From the NCBI GenBank assembly GCA_023653785.1, contig JAMKCH010084961.1:42866-106865 (forward strand): a stretch of DNA of 64,000 nt, read 5' to 3'. A model generated the notes under the pieces. That model was given only the letters and a program-made list of their open reading frames with translations, did no database searches and was not told where the DNA came from. The DNA comes from Ophioderma brevispina (taxonomy: Eukaryota > Echinodermata > Ophiuroidea > Amphilepidida > Ophiodermatidae). Made by a program: the position numbers and the translations under genes. Shown here piece after piece: positions 39,401-52,100 of this stretch. Within the stretch, counting starts at the first letter, position 1. Each line of letters opens with the position of its first letter.

Positions 39401-42400
39401 TTGTGGGTTCGAGCCCCACTCCGCCAATGTGTCGTGCACTTGGGCAAGGCACTTTACCTCGCTTGCCTCTCTCCACCCAGGAGTATAAATGGGTACTGGC
39501 ATATGCTGGGAATGCAAAACAGACTCGCTGTGCGGGAGGAGTTTGGCCCAAAAGACAAAGAGATGGGCACTCCGCCTGCGGGCGCACCATTTGTATTTTT
39601 ATACTTTATTTACTTATAATTTAAATTTCGGACAAGATTGTTTTTCCTAATTTTTGAAGTCCTACTTATTAAAAAATACAAGTTTCATTAATTAGCAGAA
39701 TTATAAAAAGTTTCATTTAGTTCTTCTCTCAGAAATGTTATTAAAGAAACATTTTTCTATTAGAACATGGTTTAAAGAAGATGTTAAAAGATCTTTTGAT
39801 AGCCGACATTCCTTTATGGATTCTGTATAGTTTATAAAACATAGGTCAAGAGAAATTTGAAATTATTTGGCAAATTGCTTTAATAAAATTCTAAGCGACA
39901 AAGCTGAAAGAATTAAATATAGATGGTAGATTTTGGAAAAGTGGAGGATCCACTATGCGCAGTCGTTAACAGTACTTTGTAAGTGAAGGGTTCAGGATAA
40001 ATATTAGGTGTAACGATATTAAAGGAGAACCTGTATCAAGAATAACTTATACAATATACGCTATAAAACAATTATTGAACACATAGGCCTATGGAGTGGT
40101 TTCATGGGAAAACGGAATTATACTAACCATAAAACGAATTAAACATTTTGTCTGACCATGCGCTATTTGAAATTCGCGCTAGTGTATATGGGATATGTAT
40201 TGTGTTATGCGATACACACGGCACAGTAGCGTCATACATCTTCACACATGATGCTTTCATTATGTGTATTTCCTATGGCATGTATGACGCAAATGTGCCG
40301 GCCGTATCGCATAACACGTTATTTTTAAATAGCACATGGTCAGACTAGGTGGTTTTAATTCATTGTTAGGGTTAAATATAATTCCGTTTTTCTTTGAAAC
40401 CACTCGATATGTGGTCAATAATTATTTGTAGTGTATATTGTTTAATATTATTCGTTGTACGGGTTCTATAGCGCTAAGCATTGTGGTGTTAGTGTAGCGC
40501 CAGACCCCATAGACCCTTGCATATGATCTTGTACACGACTCTGCACAAAATGTTTTGACGGACCCTAGGCAACATTGACCTGCTGATTCCAAATCTCGAC
40601 GATGTATCTTTGTTGTCCTTGAGCATTTTAAGATAGGTAAGGGGGTAAATTAACAAGGATAAAATGTGTTAATGTTTCATATGGGGTTTTAAGGTGTATA
40701 TACATGTTCGCCTGGTCCTAAGGATTTAAAAAAGATAATTACTGTACTGACCCTGGTATAGTCCCACCTGTTTTTAACCTGAAATTAGCTTGAATTTAGG
40801 GGTGGGATTATAATGGGATCTCCACTCTAACATGAAACACGCAAGCATCAACATTTCAGTCTTTCATAGCTAAACTTATTCCAGATATTTCCAAGTGTTA
40901 AATGAGATGTGTGATCAACAAAGACCTGTAAATGAACTGATGCATTAACCTAATTAATTTTGTAAAGAAAATCACAAGAAAGTACTTCCAAACCAGTAAT
41001 GATTATAAAAAAAAATGAATATAATCTATTGCCTTTCAGCACAAAACTTAGGGTGGGATTATAACAGGATTCCTACTATTTTTTTAGATTCTTTCAAAAT
41101 TGGGGGTGGGATTATAATCGAGCATGGGACTATACTTGGGTCAGTAGTACTTTTAACACAGTAGGCTTAAAATGGTTCATGGTGACCTGGGGTAAAATAT
41201 TTAGAATGCACATATTCCTCTCAAAATGGGCTCAAATATTTCATGCTGTTCGATAGTAATGTAAAATAAATGTGATGTTAGTTTGTTTCACATTTGGGGT
41301 ATAATTATGGGGTAAATATTGGGACTACAGGGTCTCACCATCACAGAGTTAAAATATTTCTAGTGAGTACAATTTCTCCTCGGATCTGAATCAGAACCTA
41401 TTATCATTTTGAAGTTTTTTCTCTACGATCCTGATGAATATATTCCAACCTTGTAATTAAAGTTCCATCTTTCTAATTACAGGGTCCTCCCGTGCCAGTG
41501 AAACCTAAACCACCAAAGAAAAAGCCAGTGAAAGTGCCTCCAAAACCAAAACCAAAGCTAAAACCAATGGAGCCTGCCTCGCCAACACAGACAACATCCA
41601 ATGAACACTCCGGCAGAGAACAGGTAAGAAACTGTCTGGTTACTGGTAACACTTCCAATATAAGTCTTGCACATTTTTGTTCGTAGAAGTTGGGATAATG
41701 TTAACTTTCCAGTGGGCACATCAGGAAAAATGATGTTAATGCAACTTCATACTTTGTATAATGGTTGTAAATTGGTTGTATATGCAAATGATTTTAACCA
41801 TAATTGGTTATATTGTGGTTAATTTAATGTTGTAAGATGACCGAGCTATCAGTATCAGTGTGTTAGTCTTAAAATATAACCAGTGACGTTAGAATAATTT
41901 GCATAATACCAATTAACAACCTTTATACATACATGTTCATACAACGTAAGACGTTGTATGAACATCACTTTTCCTGAAAACCTTATTAAGTGCATATACA
42001 GCTGGCACAAAAAGTATCTCGCCACGGTTTTCGATCAGAATTGTGTCAAAGTCCGATAAATTTTAAAGTTTTCGAAATATACATTTTGTTGCCTAGGTCT
42101 TGCTCTTTCATTTAACACCTCACTTGTAAAAAAGCGTGCAAAATGGCTGCGATAAAACGCCTGAAAGACGTAAAACTCCCAAACAAAAGTTGCAGTTTTT
42201 GGATTTTTCAGTGTGTGATACAACACAATATTTGTGTATTGATTTTACACAAAGAGGATTTCCGACTGAATGAGCGAGAAAGCCTATGCAATACGCGTTC
42301 CTGTCGCAGTACACTGCAATGCCCATTGGAAACGCCAAAAACTGCAACTTTTGGTTTTGAGGTTTTACGTCTTTCATGCGATCTATCTCAGCCATTTTTG

Positions 42401-45400
42401 CACGCTTTTTTACAAGCAAGATGTTAAATGAAAGAGCAAGACCTAGGCAACAAAATGTATATCTTGAAAACTTACAAAATTATCCGACTTTGGCACAATA
42501 CTGATCGAAAAACATGCCGAAATACTTTTTGTGCCAACTGTATATCGCAATTCTACTGTAAATGGTCTCCAGGCTTGCACCTTCAAATTCTTTACATGGC
42601 AAACTATTGTGAAAAACACTGAGAAATATACGAATTCTTGTTTACACAGTACCCAATAAAATAAGAGTTGAACAAGAGAAAAACGGTTCAATGAACGTAT
42701 ACCAAAAGCAACGAAATTGTTGATATATTTTATATACAACTGAAGATTGTATGAAATGAAAACAATTGAACATGTTGTTGAACAAACGATTTGTCCATAA
42801 ACATTTGATTTTTAAATCGATAAATATTTGATATTTCATGTTTAATTGTATTCGCAACCTTTGTCCCTAATTATTGATATGTATTATTTATCATAAGCTT
42901 CCGTGTAGTGTGATACCATTGTACAATTACCGCATACCACCAAACACGCAAAAAAAAAAAAAACACTGGGGATAATAACTATCACCCAAAACGTGCTCAT
43001 TTGGTAAATTTATGGACCCATTTTAGAACGGGTTTTCCTCGAATCAGCTCCTTCTTGCATAATAATAATAAACTTTTTGTCATCGCGTTTATAATTTGAT
43101 AACTGAGTTATTTATAAATACGTCAATCTATATAGTTTTCGGTTAGCTAAAATAGAAAGAGGAACTGGACATGGTTAAATATAAAAACACAAACATATTT
43201 TAGTTTCATTGAACTAATATATTTATTAGTTATATTTATTTTAATTAACAAGTTACGCACCTCATTAGTACTACCCTATACCCCTATAGGGGCTAGGGTT
43301 AATTTTGGGTATAACTTGGTAACTATACATTGTACATTGTCCAAACTATACCTTATTTTACTTCTGATTACATTTCAAATAATATGAGACCATCTCCATT
43401 GAAATTGAAGCATTTTTAGTATTTGACCCCTGTAGAAGCTAATTTAACCTTTGACCTACAATAATGGTTTTCAGCTTATAACTCCATAAGGGTAAGTCAG
43501 AGATAGCACAAACTATACATTTTTTTAATCCTTGCGATCATACGAACATTTTGGTATGTAATTCAGCAACATAGGACCACTTTTCAATTTTTACCCCTGT
43601 ATAATCTTTTGCGAGCCCCTAGATCGCTTAAGCTACCCCTACAGAATGGCCATCATACATTTTCGTGTATGTCATAGTATGAGGTAGCCCTGGTATAAAT
43701 GCCTCTTTGCCCCCCCAGGTGGTACCAATAAGGTTACTTCAGATGGGCTGGCTCATCCACTATTTGTTTCAGCACTGTACCCAAATGGCCTCGTATACAA
43801 GGTCACGGTTTATTCCGTACATGTTGCTATGGTAGCTAGGACACTCTCTCATGGGGGACACTCAGTTTCTTTACACCGGTGACGTAGGAGATGACATTGT
43901 CTATAGTAAAGTGATTTTCTTATAATTTTCTCATGGTGTTCATTAAAAAACATCCAAGCCATTATAAAAATATGTGTTACTAATATTTGTGTCATAGGAT
44001 TACGAAGTATGACCCTCGCAGCATAAACTTTTTTTCTTACCGAAACATCCAATAGGCAAAAATTGAGAACTGACAAAGGTCACACATTTTGAGTGACACT
44101 TTCACATTATTATAAAATTGACGGTTTATTTTGAACCCAAAAGTCTACAAGACATGTAGATATATTCTCCATGTCTAGTCTATTTTCTGATTCTTAGTGG
44201 CGTAGCTGGGGGACTTGGCGCCACGAGGTAGCGACATAGAACGGTACTTTCAATTCCCATTCCTCGTGAAATACGAAACGAGAAGATTTAGACTTCTACC
44301 GCCTGGAGGGAGCTCAGAACCAATCAAGAGCTCGGAATTGGTCGATTTAGTGCCACTTATAAGATTGCCCCTTGCTCCACAGCATCGCCACTGCGGATTG
44401 ACGCTTACCTTTCTTGTGATTTTCTTCTTTTCCTTCAAAAGTCATCGGCAATTTCGGCACCAAATCGATCCGATATAGGCACAATCAAAAGAACACCATC
44501 GGTAAGTAAAAATGAACAATTTCAAACTACATTTTGTGTGTTGTATGTATATCTATGCGTGTGTGTTTGTGTGTGTGCATGTGTGCAGGGCACGACAATT
44601 CACTTACCGGAATCGGGATTGAAGGGATGAAGCTGTAGCCTTGTAAAGTAAACAATATGCTATTGTCATGAAAGGTAATGACCTCAATAGATTATGCATT
44701 AGAGTTGAGTTTTTATTTCTTCAGTGGCAATAATCGATTTTGTAAAACATGATAATTGGGTGTGTTATGTTATTTGCTTAACACTTCTCTGATCAATTCA
44801 GTATAGCTGTCAGTGAATCGGCCGGTCGCACTCATTGAGCAGTTTGACCTCGATTTTTCGTTCATGCAGTTACCCAGTTGTTGGACGTGCTTTAAAAATT
44901 TGCGGGTTTACTGGTCATAATATCAAACACGTCTAATAAGATAATGTTTCGATAGGTTACAGATAGCTACATAGATATATTGCAGTCATATTTTCAAAAC
45001 GATGGATTTTAATACTAAAATAATTGCCAGAGCATTGACAAATTCAACTGTTCTCTACCATGATAACAAAAACCCCAACCAGAATTTCATGACCATAAAA
45101 TGCAGAAGCGTGCCCAGAAACCGGTCTGGCTTTTAGCCATGGCCTATACATACAGCATATGAGACGAAATGTACTGGGCTAAATGTGGAATTAAATGACC
45201 AAAGGCGAAATTGCTTTGTACATTCAGATGATGGGTCATGGATATGACGAAATTAAATTGATTTTGACGAAAATATATGAAAATAAAGTTAATTTAATTG
45301 ATCAAATGTTTAATATAATTGACCAAAGACGAAAATGCTTTGAACAAACGCACGTTTCCGTTTTCATGGGACGAAAACAACTTAACGATATATGAAATAT

Positions 45401-48400
45401 AATGAAAATGTTTTAAACTAACTCTTAGAACCTATACAAATTAGCAGAGACCAACACAGCCTTGGATTAAGTGGTATTATCTGCCAGATTTCGGTCATTT
45501 GGCACGTTGTTCTAAAAAAAAAAAAACAAATTGCTTGTTGGCGTGATATGTTATGTTCATAAATCTCCCATTTAATTTGATCCGATGGCTATTATAGCTA
45601 GATTCTGGATTTAAGATTTGTGGCAACATTCTCGGCCGGCCCTGTCTGATTGTGTATGGCAATGGTATAGCGCCACCTCTTGGTAAGATCCAGTTCTTGA
45701 CCATAGAGCTGGATATTAAACCAAGAGGGGAATCGCGTGTATTATGGAATAGCCCAAGCCCGTAACCGTTTTTTTCTCACACACAGCGCGCCGTGGTTAG
45801 CGCCGTGGTTGTTGCTGCGTAAGAACGCGCGTGTCGTCACTGTTGAGGCGCAAGCACACGCATATAAAAATCTGTGCGTCACGCGATATGTTATCAGTGT
45901 TGCATTTCCCTAGTGTTCCATTGTCTGATCGGCCGATTTTTCTGCAATAATTATGCGAAAACCAATCGATTGAAGAAACTATGCTTCTAAAAAGATTCCT
46001 GCATCACTAATGCACAAAAAGTCTCCCGATGACCCCTGTTAATTTTGCTTAGGAAAAGAGATATTTGAGTCCGAGTGATAGCATGTGGCATCAGTTGTTA
46101 TTGTTGTTTTCACTAGCTAAGTGTGACGAACGTAAAATACCGCGTGTCTCATAAATATGCATTAGGGATTTTCCAAATAAGACGATACGTAAACCAAATA
46201 TGGTGGTGCCCAAAACTAAGTCTATGATAATGAAGTGCGTATGCTCATTATAATACTTTTGGGCACCTTGATTTTGGTTACGCCGTTTCGGGAGAATCTT
46301 CGGGTCTGGGTTATATTTACGTCATTGTTCTTGACAGACTAACGTAAACCGGCGAAATTTAGAGAATAAAGGTATGATTTTGGGAACCGGCACTCTCTTT
46401 ACGACGAATTGAACCCAAGGCGATACCATTATTTTAAGTGGAAGAACGAGGCCGGGTTCAATTCGTCGTAAAGAGAGTACCGGTTCCCAAAATCATACCT
46501 TTATTCTCATTCTTAAACAGCTTTATCATTTAAAGTCATCTTTAACCCAGTTTCGCGATGCTTTACGGCTTAAATACAACAAGAAAGGACTGTCACCACC
46601 CAGTGACAGCAATCGAACAACCCTCTGAACGCAACGATCATACGCAACGAGACGCAACGTTGACAGGCGCGCGCGAAAGTAGCAAAACGCGGTATTCTAC
46701 TTAAATTAAACTTTAAAATAACTTCAATACGCAGCGCGTACTACCTGGGTTCAATTAATCGAATTGAACCCGGGCACCAACCAATGAAATTGCTAATATT
46801 TCCACAAGAGGTTTAAGAATATTGAAACTCATTGAGAACGGATCATTTATATTAAGGGAGCAGTATTTATTTAATCAGTGCTGGAATTGAATAATTTTTG
46901 AAAAATGGGACGAACGATTACTAAATATGGGGGCGTAATTTGTGCATTTAATGATGAGCAGAACTATATACTGTACGTGAACTGAGTCTCTCTATCAAGT
47001 CTGCTTCTTTCTGGCAGAAAAATCATTATTTTGACCGCTCGGGATTATTATAGATCAACAACAGCTTACTGTTTGTAAGTCAGAGTCGGGCAAGTAAATT
47101 CTCGCGCCCTGTGCGTGGTGCGGGTGTGTTTTGTAGGTGTGAGTGTGTTTGAGCAAATTGGGCATATGAAATTTGAAAATAAATGACCGAGTGTGGCTTT
47201 AAAATTTCAGCAGGTAGCAACGTAAAATATATCTACCAAATTATGTTTCTTGAAGATTGGAATGACATCATATCATTTTTTTTTTGGTTTCCCAGGCGTT
47301 TGCAGCAGCTGTCCAGGAAAACTTCTTTGCAATCGTTGAGGAGTTAGAGAACCCACAAGAGGTACGTCCTGGTAAAGAGCTCTTCGTATTGGTATTGCAA
47401 GCTAATTCAAAAGACACAAGCTGATATTCTTACTGTACAACTACTTTAACTGTACCTGTCCATGTGAATTTGTGGGGCTTCAAAACTCAAAGTGGGATAA
47501 CCTGCTGTTCATAATGGTTGAAGTATCACTATGAGTTACAATATGCTCATACACCAAGGACACAGTTCAGTGTCTTGTACTTGTACATACATTGACATGA
47601 ACTGAACCTGTGTGATCTGGGTATCATATATCATACCCCAAAACCAGGGGGTGTATTTTCTAAATACACTGGTGAATGGAAGGTACTTAACTGTGCCAAG
47701 GAAATTGAGATTTTACTAGCTCATAGTGTATACTTCATTGTTTTTAAAGGTGCATTTTGTGATTCCAGCACCTTCTGTTTTTTTCATTGTTCACTAGATA
47801 TTTTTTGAAAAGCTTATTCACAAAATTTTAGTTGGTTCCGACCTGGCGGTTTTGTGTTATCCGTAAATGTTTGTTTCCCACGGTCCCATAGGCCACTACG
47901 CTATAATTTCTGTCCGTTTACGGAGAGAAAATACAAGCCGGCACATTTTACAGATACTATCATGGATTACTATTGTAAAAGTTTCAAATGATATTAAAAT
48001 ATCAAGTTTTTTTAGGTAAGTTGGGGGACGCGGTTGTAGATCACGAAATGCTCCTTTAGCAACATAAAAAACGAGCCGAACTGCCGAGCAACAAGGGGTT
48101 AAGCTTTGAAATCGCACCTGAGGCCTAAAATATGTTTGTTTAAGGAAATATATTAGGGTCGGTCGGTCGGATTTGGTGTTTTGTAATACTTAAATAAATA
48201 CATAACGGAATAAAACGCACACATACCATAATCTTCTTGATTGACGAGCTTACCTGGTCAGCCCCTAGCAGCTTCTGGTTTTTCTAGATTATGTCGGGTT
48301 ACGACAACAATGTTCTTTTTGTCTTACCCTTATTGAACGCGTACACTTCAAGAATAAAAAGAATCAAATTTAGCACATCTAGTATATTTTTAACACCATT

Positions 48401-49082
48401 GCAACATAAAAATCAATTCTAGATTAATGTTGGAGAAGTACCAGCAAATAGCGGAAGCAGTGACGCGGATGTCACAGAAGCGATTTCTGAGGAGAGAGAT
48501 GAAAGACATCCGCGCATTGAAACCGAGACACGAGTGGTATAGTATATTATATTTTGATATAATTTCTTTGTTGTTCAGTACAAAAACGTGAAAATAAAAT
48601 ATTGTGTGTATGATGTATGAGTGTGTGTGTGCGCTTTTGGTGTGTGTGTGTGTGTGTGTGCATGTGAGGTGTCTGTGTGGATGAGTGTGTTCATACAATA
48701 TCATGTGTACGTTGATGATGCATATTTAAGATGTTTTGATCAAATAGACCTACGTGATTTGTATCAGCTGTCTCATTGCATTTATGTTCTTAAAAATCTT
48801 GCTAAATATCAAAGACGATATTAAAGTGTTTTGTTCTGCCATCACATTGCATCCTAGGAGCATCATGTCTCCGTGTCCTTGCATCAGTATATCTTATAGT
48901 TGCGCAATTTGGGTGTGATTTTCTCGTAATGTTGATGTTGGGCCGTATCTGATATTTGTGTTCTTGTCTGACATATCATTTCCACAACATTTGTCTGATT
49001 TGTAGATTTAATGGTTGTGATATTTGTCATGTATGTATGCATGCATGTGGGTATGTATGCATATGTATGCATATGCATATGC

Positions 49083-49113
<31 letters not shown>

Positions 49114-52100
49114 TGTATGTATGCATGTATGTATGTATGCATGTATGTATGTATGTATGTATGTATGTATGTATGTATGTATGTATGTATGTATGTATGT
49201 ATGTATGTATGTATCATTGTGGGGTGAGTTCTTAAGTTTAAATGAACATTGTGGGGTGAGTCTAACATTGTGGGGTGAATTTAACATTGTGGGGCGAGTT
49301 TAACGGAATAAACCTCAACACTAGTATTGAGGTTTATTTCGTAAAAAAATATTAGAAGACTGAAATAAAAACTTCTTAAAAGAACTTGATTCCTTTAATA
49401 ATCTATCAAACTTGATTCCCAAATCAGTCTAAAATCAAGGACATCGTTGAAGAATCGAATACATCGTACGTCTATGTGAACAAATGGAACAAATCATGGG
49501 AATTCAAAAGGTCTCATTTGTGGGTGGACAGAGACAGCCATCTTGGAGAGGGACAATTTGGTAAAGTGTACCAAGGTATTGCCTCTAACATTGCTGGTCG
49601 TCCTGGTGACACAACTGTAGCAGTCAAAGAATTGAAAAGTAAGATTATCCTACGATTATGTCACAGCTGTTTAAAGGTCTTTTTACTAAGGTTATGACAA
49701 AACCTGAATAAAACAATATTCAGTTAAAGCAATATTAGCACATTTTTTTGAAGAGCGTCCTCAATTTTCCAAAACTTTTGAAATTCTTACACGGTTGTAA
49801 CGGGCTCGTTAACTATACCTGTGAATGGTTTAGCTCGAAAATGTCTATGTGTCACAAACGAAGGAATTTTGTAATTAATATCGGGATCCCGATAATAATT
49901 CAACGGCTGCTGGAAACGGCCTTCCAATGTGAAATAGCCGGGAAATAGCGCCATGTACATATCTACGCTCATCCATTAGTTGCTTTATTGGTTCAGGCAA
50001 ATCATGTTAGAGGTTATTTATTTTCTTGAGGTGGCACTATTAAGTCCAACCTAGGATCCAAATTTTAATTACAAAATCACTTATGTTATGATAAATACGC
50101 ATTTTTTAGCATTCTTGTTTGCAGGTATAGTTTCGTAGACAATTACCAACATAACTGTGCCAAAATATCAAATTTTGAAAATTGGGGGCGCTCTTCAAAA
50201 ATGTGCTAATATTGCTTTAATGGCGACACAGTTTTGACATCTGATTTGGATTATATCTATTCCACTACCTACATCCTGTGCATATTTTACCTATCATTGC
50301 GGGCGAACATGATTTTTACTCAGATTAGGAGATAGCGGGCGCTGTATTATGTAAATCATGACCTTTATAGGCTTATCAAAATCAGATTTATGCCTTTTTG
50401 TAACAAGTATAGGTATCCTTACATACCTTGCAAGTGATAGGACCAAACCTAATAACTACAAAATCAAATAATTTAGTCATTCTGTACGGACACTTACTGC
50501 AACACGTAATGGAAATTCATATCATTGCACGTTATTTCTGCAAATTTCAAATATTTTCACTCTTTCGGGTGGATCACTGATAGTGTCTTTAAAGCAATAT
50601 TAGCAATTTTTTTGAAGAGCGCCCCCAATTTTCAAAATGTGATATTTTTGCACAGCTATGTTGGTAATTGTCTAGAAAACTACACCTGCGAACGAGAATG
50701 CTCAAAAATGCGTATTTATCATAAAATGAGCGATTTTTGTAATTAGAATTGGGATCCTAGATTTTTGGTATCAATGGACTCGGGAGGGTCATCCATTGGT
50801 ACCACACATATGATAGTTCATCGATCCGAGATACTAGGGGGCGGAATCCCCCCTCCTCTGGCGACGAGATGGGTCTAAAAAGCCCGGCTCTTTTAGGGTT
50901 GATATGGTTTATATCTAATATTCACGCATTGAGCGCACGTGTATTGATGTTCTTTATATTTTATCTGTCATCCATTTCCGATTAGCAAAGTACAATGGAA
51001 GAAAGTCATCATGCGCTGTTAAAAATGATCGTAAAGTGTCGTTTTAACTGGCAGCTGGGAATCGAGACGTGCAAATAATTATTTTTGAAAACTTTTTTTT
51101 TTAACTCTTGTGAGTCCCAGCTGCCAGATAAAACGCTTTTTATGGTCATTTTATTAGTGCGGGTCTCTAGGAACATCTCTCCTTGGTCCACCAACAGGAG
51201 TGTCAGCAAAAATATTAATTACTTAAAACAAGTAATTATGAATATATTTCCTGTTTAAGTGTTTACATAAATAATAATATTAAATTCCGTTAACCTTTTA
51301 TATGCTGTGAGAGATCACTTTGCTTTTGCCATATCTCCATCACGCCGCTTTAAAAACCAATGGGAAGGTTACACGACAGACATTGCCACCTAAAAATATG
51401 ACATATTAAAAAAAATCACATCTATGTTCAATATAGGTAGATTGGAACTTTTGGACATTAAAGGTGCAACGAGAGATTTCACATAACGGGTGTCACTAAA
51501 AATAAGAAAATTCTGATTTTTGCACCAATGTAAAGCTTTTAATTTAAAAGTTCCCCATGTGAAAGGATTAAGCTGAAAAATATCTCTTTGGTACAAAATT
51601 ATGAAATTTCTAATTTCGTATAGGAGCAAATACTAAATTCAGCCTATGTTTTATATTGAAATTAAGCAAATGAAAATTGCCTTTTGTTTTCACTTTCAAG
51701 GCATTTCTGTAACCAAAGACAAGGTAAGAAATCTATTGGGGATCTTATCTATATGAAATCACTACATATGACACAATATATGGGTGCCACAAAATCTCTC
51801 GTTGCACCTTTAACAACATTTTCATTTCACATAATATTTTGTGGAAACAAAAACAAGGTCGTGTTAATTTGTGTTCCCTTTGTTCCGAATTATGGGATTC
51901 TAATTGTATTGCTTAAAGCAATAACAGTACATTGTTTGAAGAGCGCCCCCAATTTTCAAAATTTGATATTTTTGCACAGTAATGTTGGTAATAGTCTAGG
52001 AAACTATACCTGCGAACGAGAATGCTAAAAAATGCGCATTTATCATAAATTAAGCGATTTTGTAATTAGAATTTGGATCCCAGATTGGACTTAACGGCAG

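Noticed and set aside
39355..39440. tRNA gene
   Set aside because: A and B boxes present, but the anticodon and acceptor stems do not pair and a SINE body follows.
42035..42739. Paired open frames on both strands
   Set aside because: Both lie largely within the fold-back element 41995-42545 and mirror each other because of the palindrome.
43720..43760. Exon with acceptor TTGCCCCCCCAG
   Set aside because: No convincing donor follows and the reading does not fit a phase 0 cassette.
48884..49126. Possible CRISPR-like regular repeat
   Set aside because: Tetranucleotide array without spacers; the genome is eukaryotic.
49024..49303. Several overlapping open frames of Met/Cys/Tyr/Val or His/Thr/Ile
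   Set aside because: They are translations of the TATG microsatellite in different frames; no coding signal.
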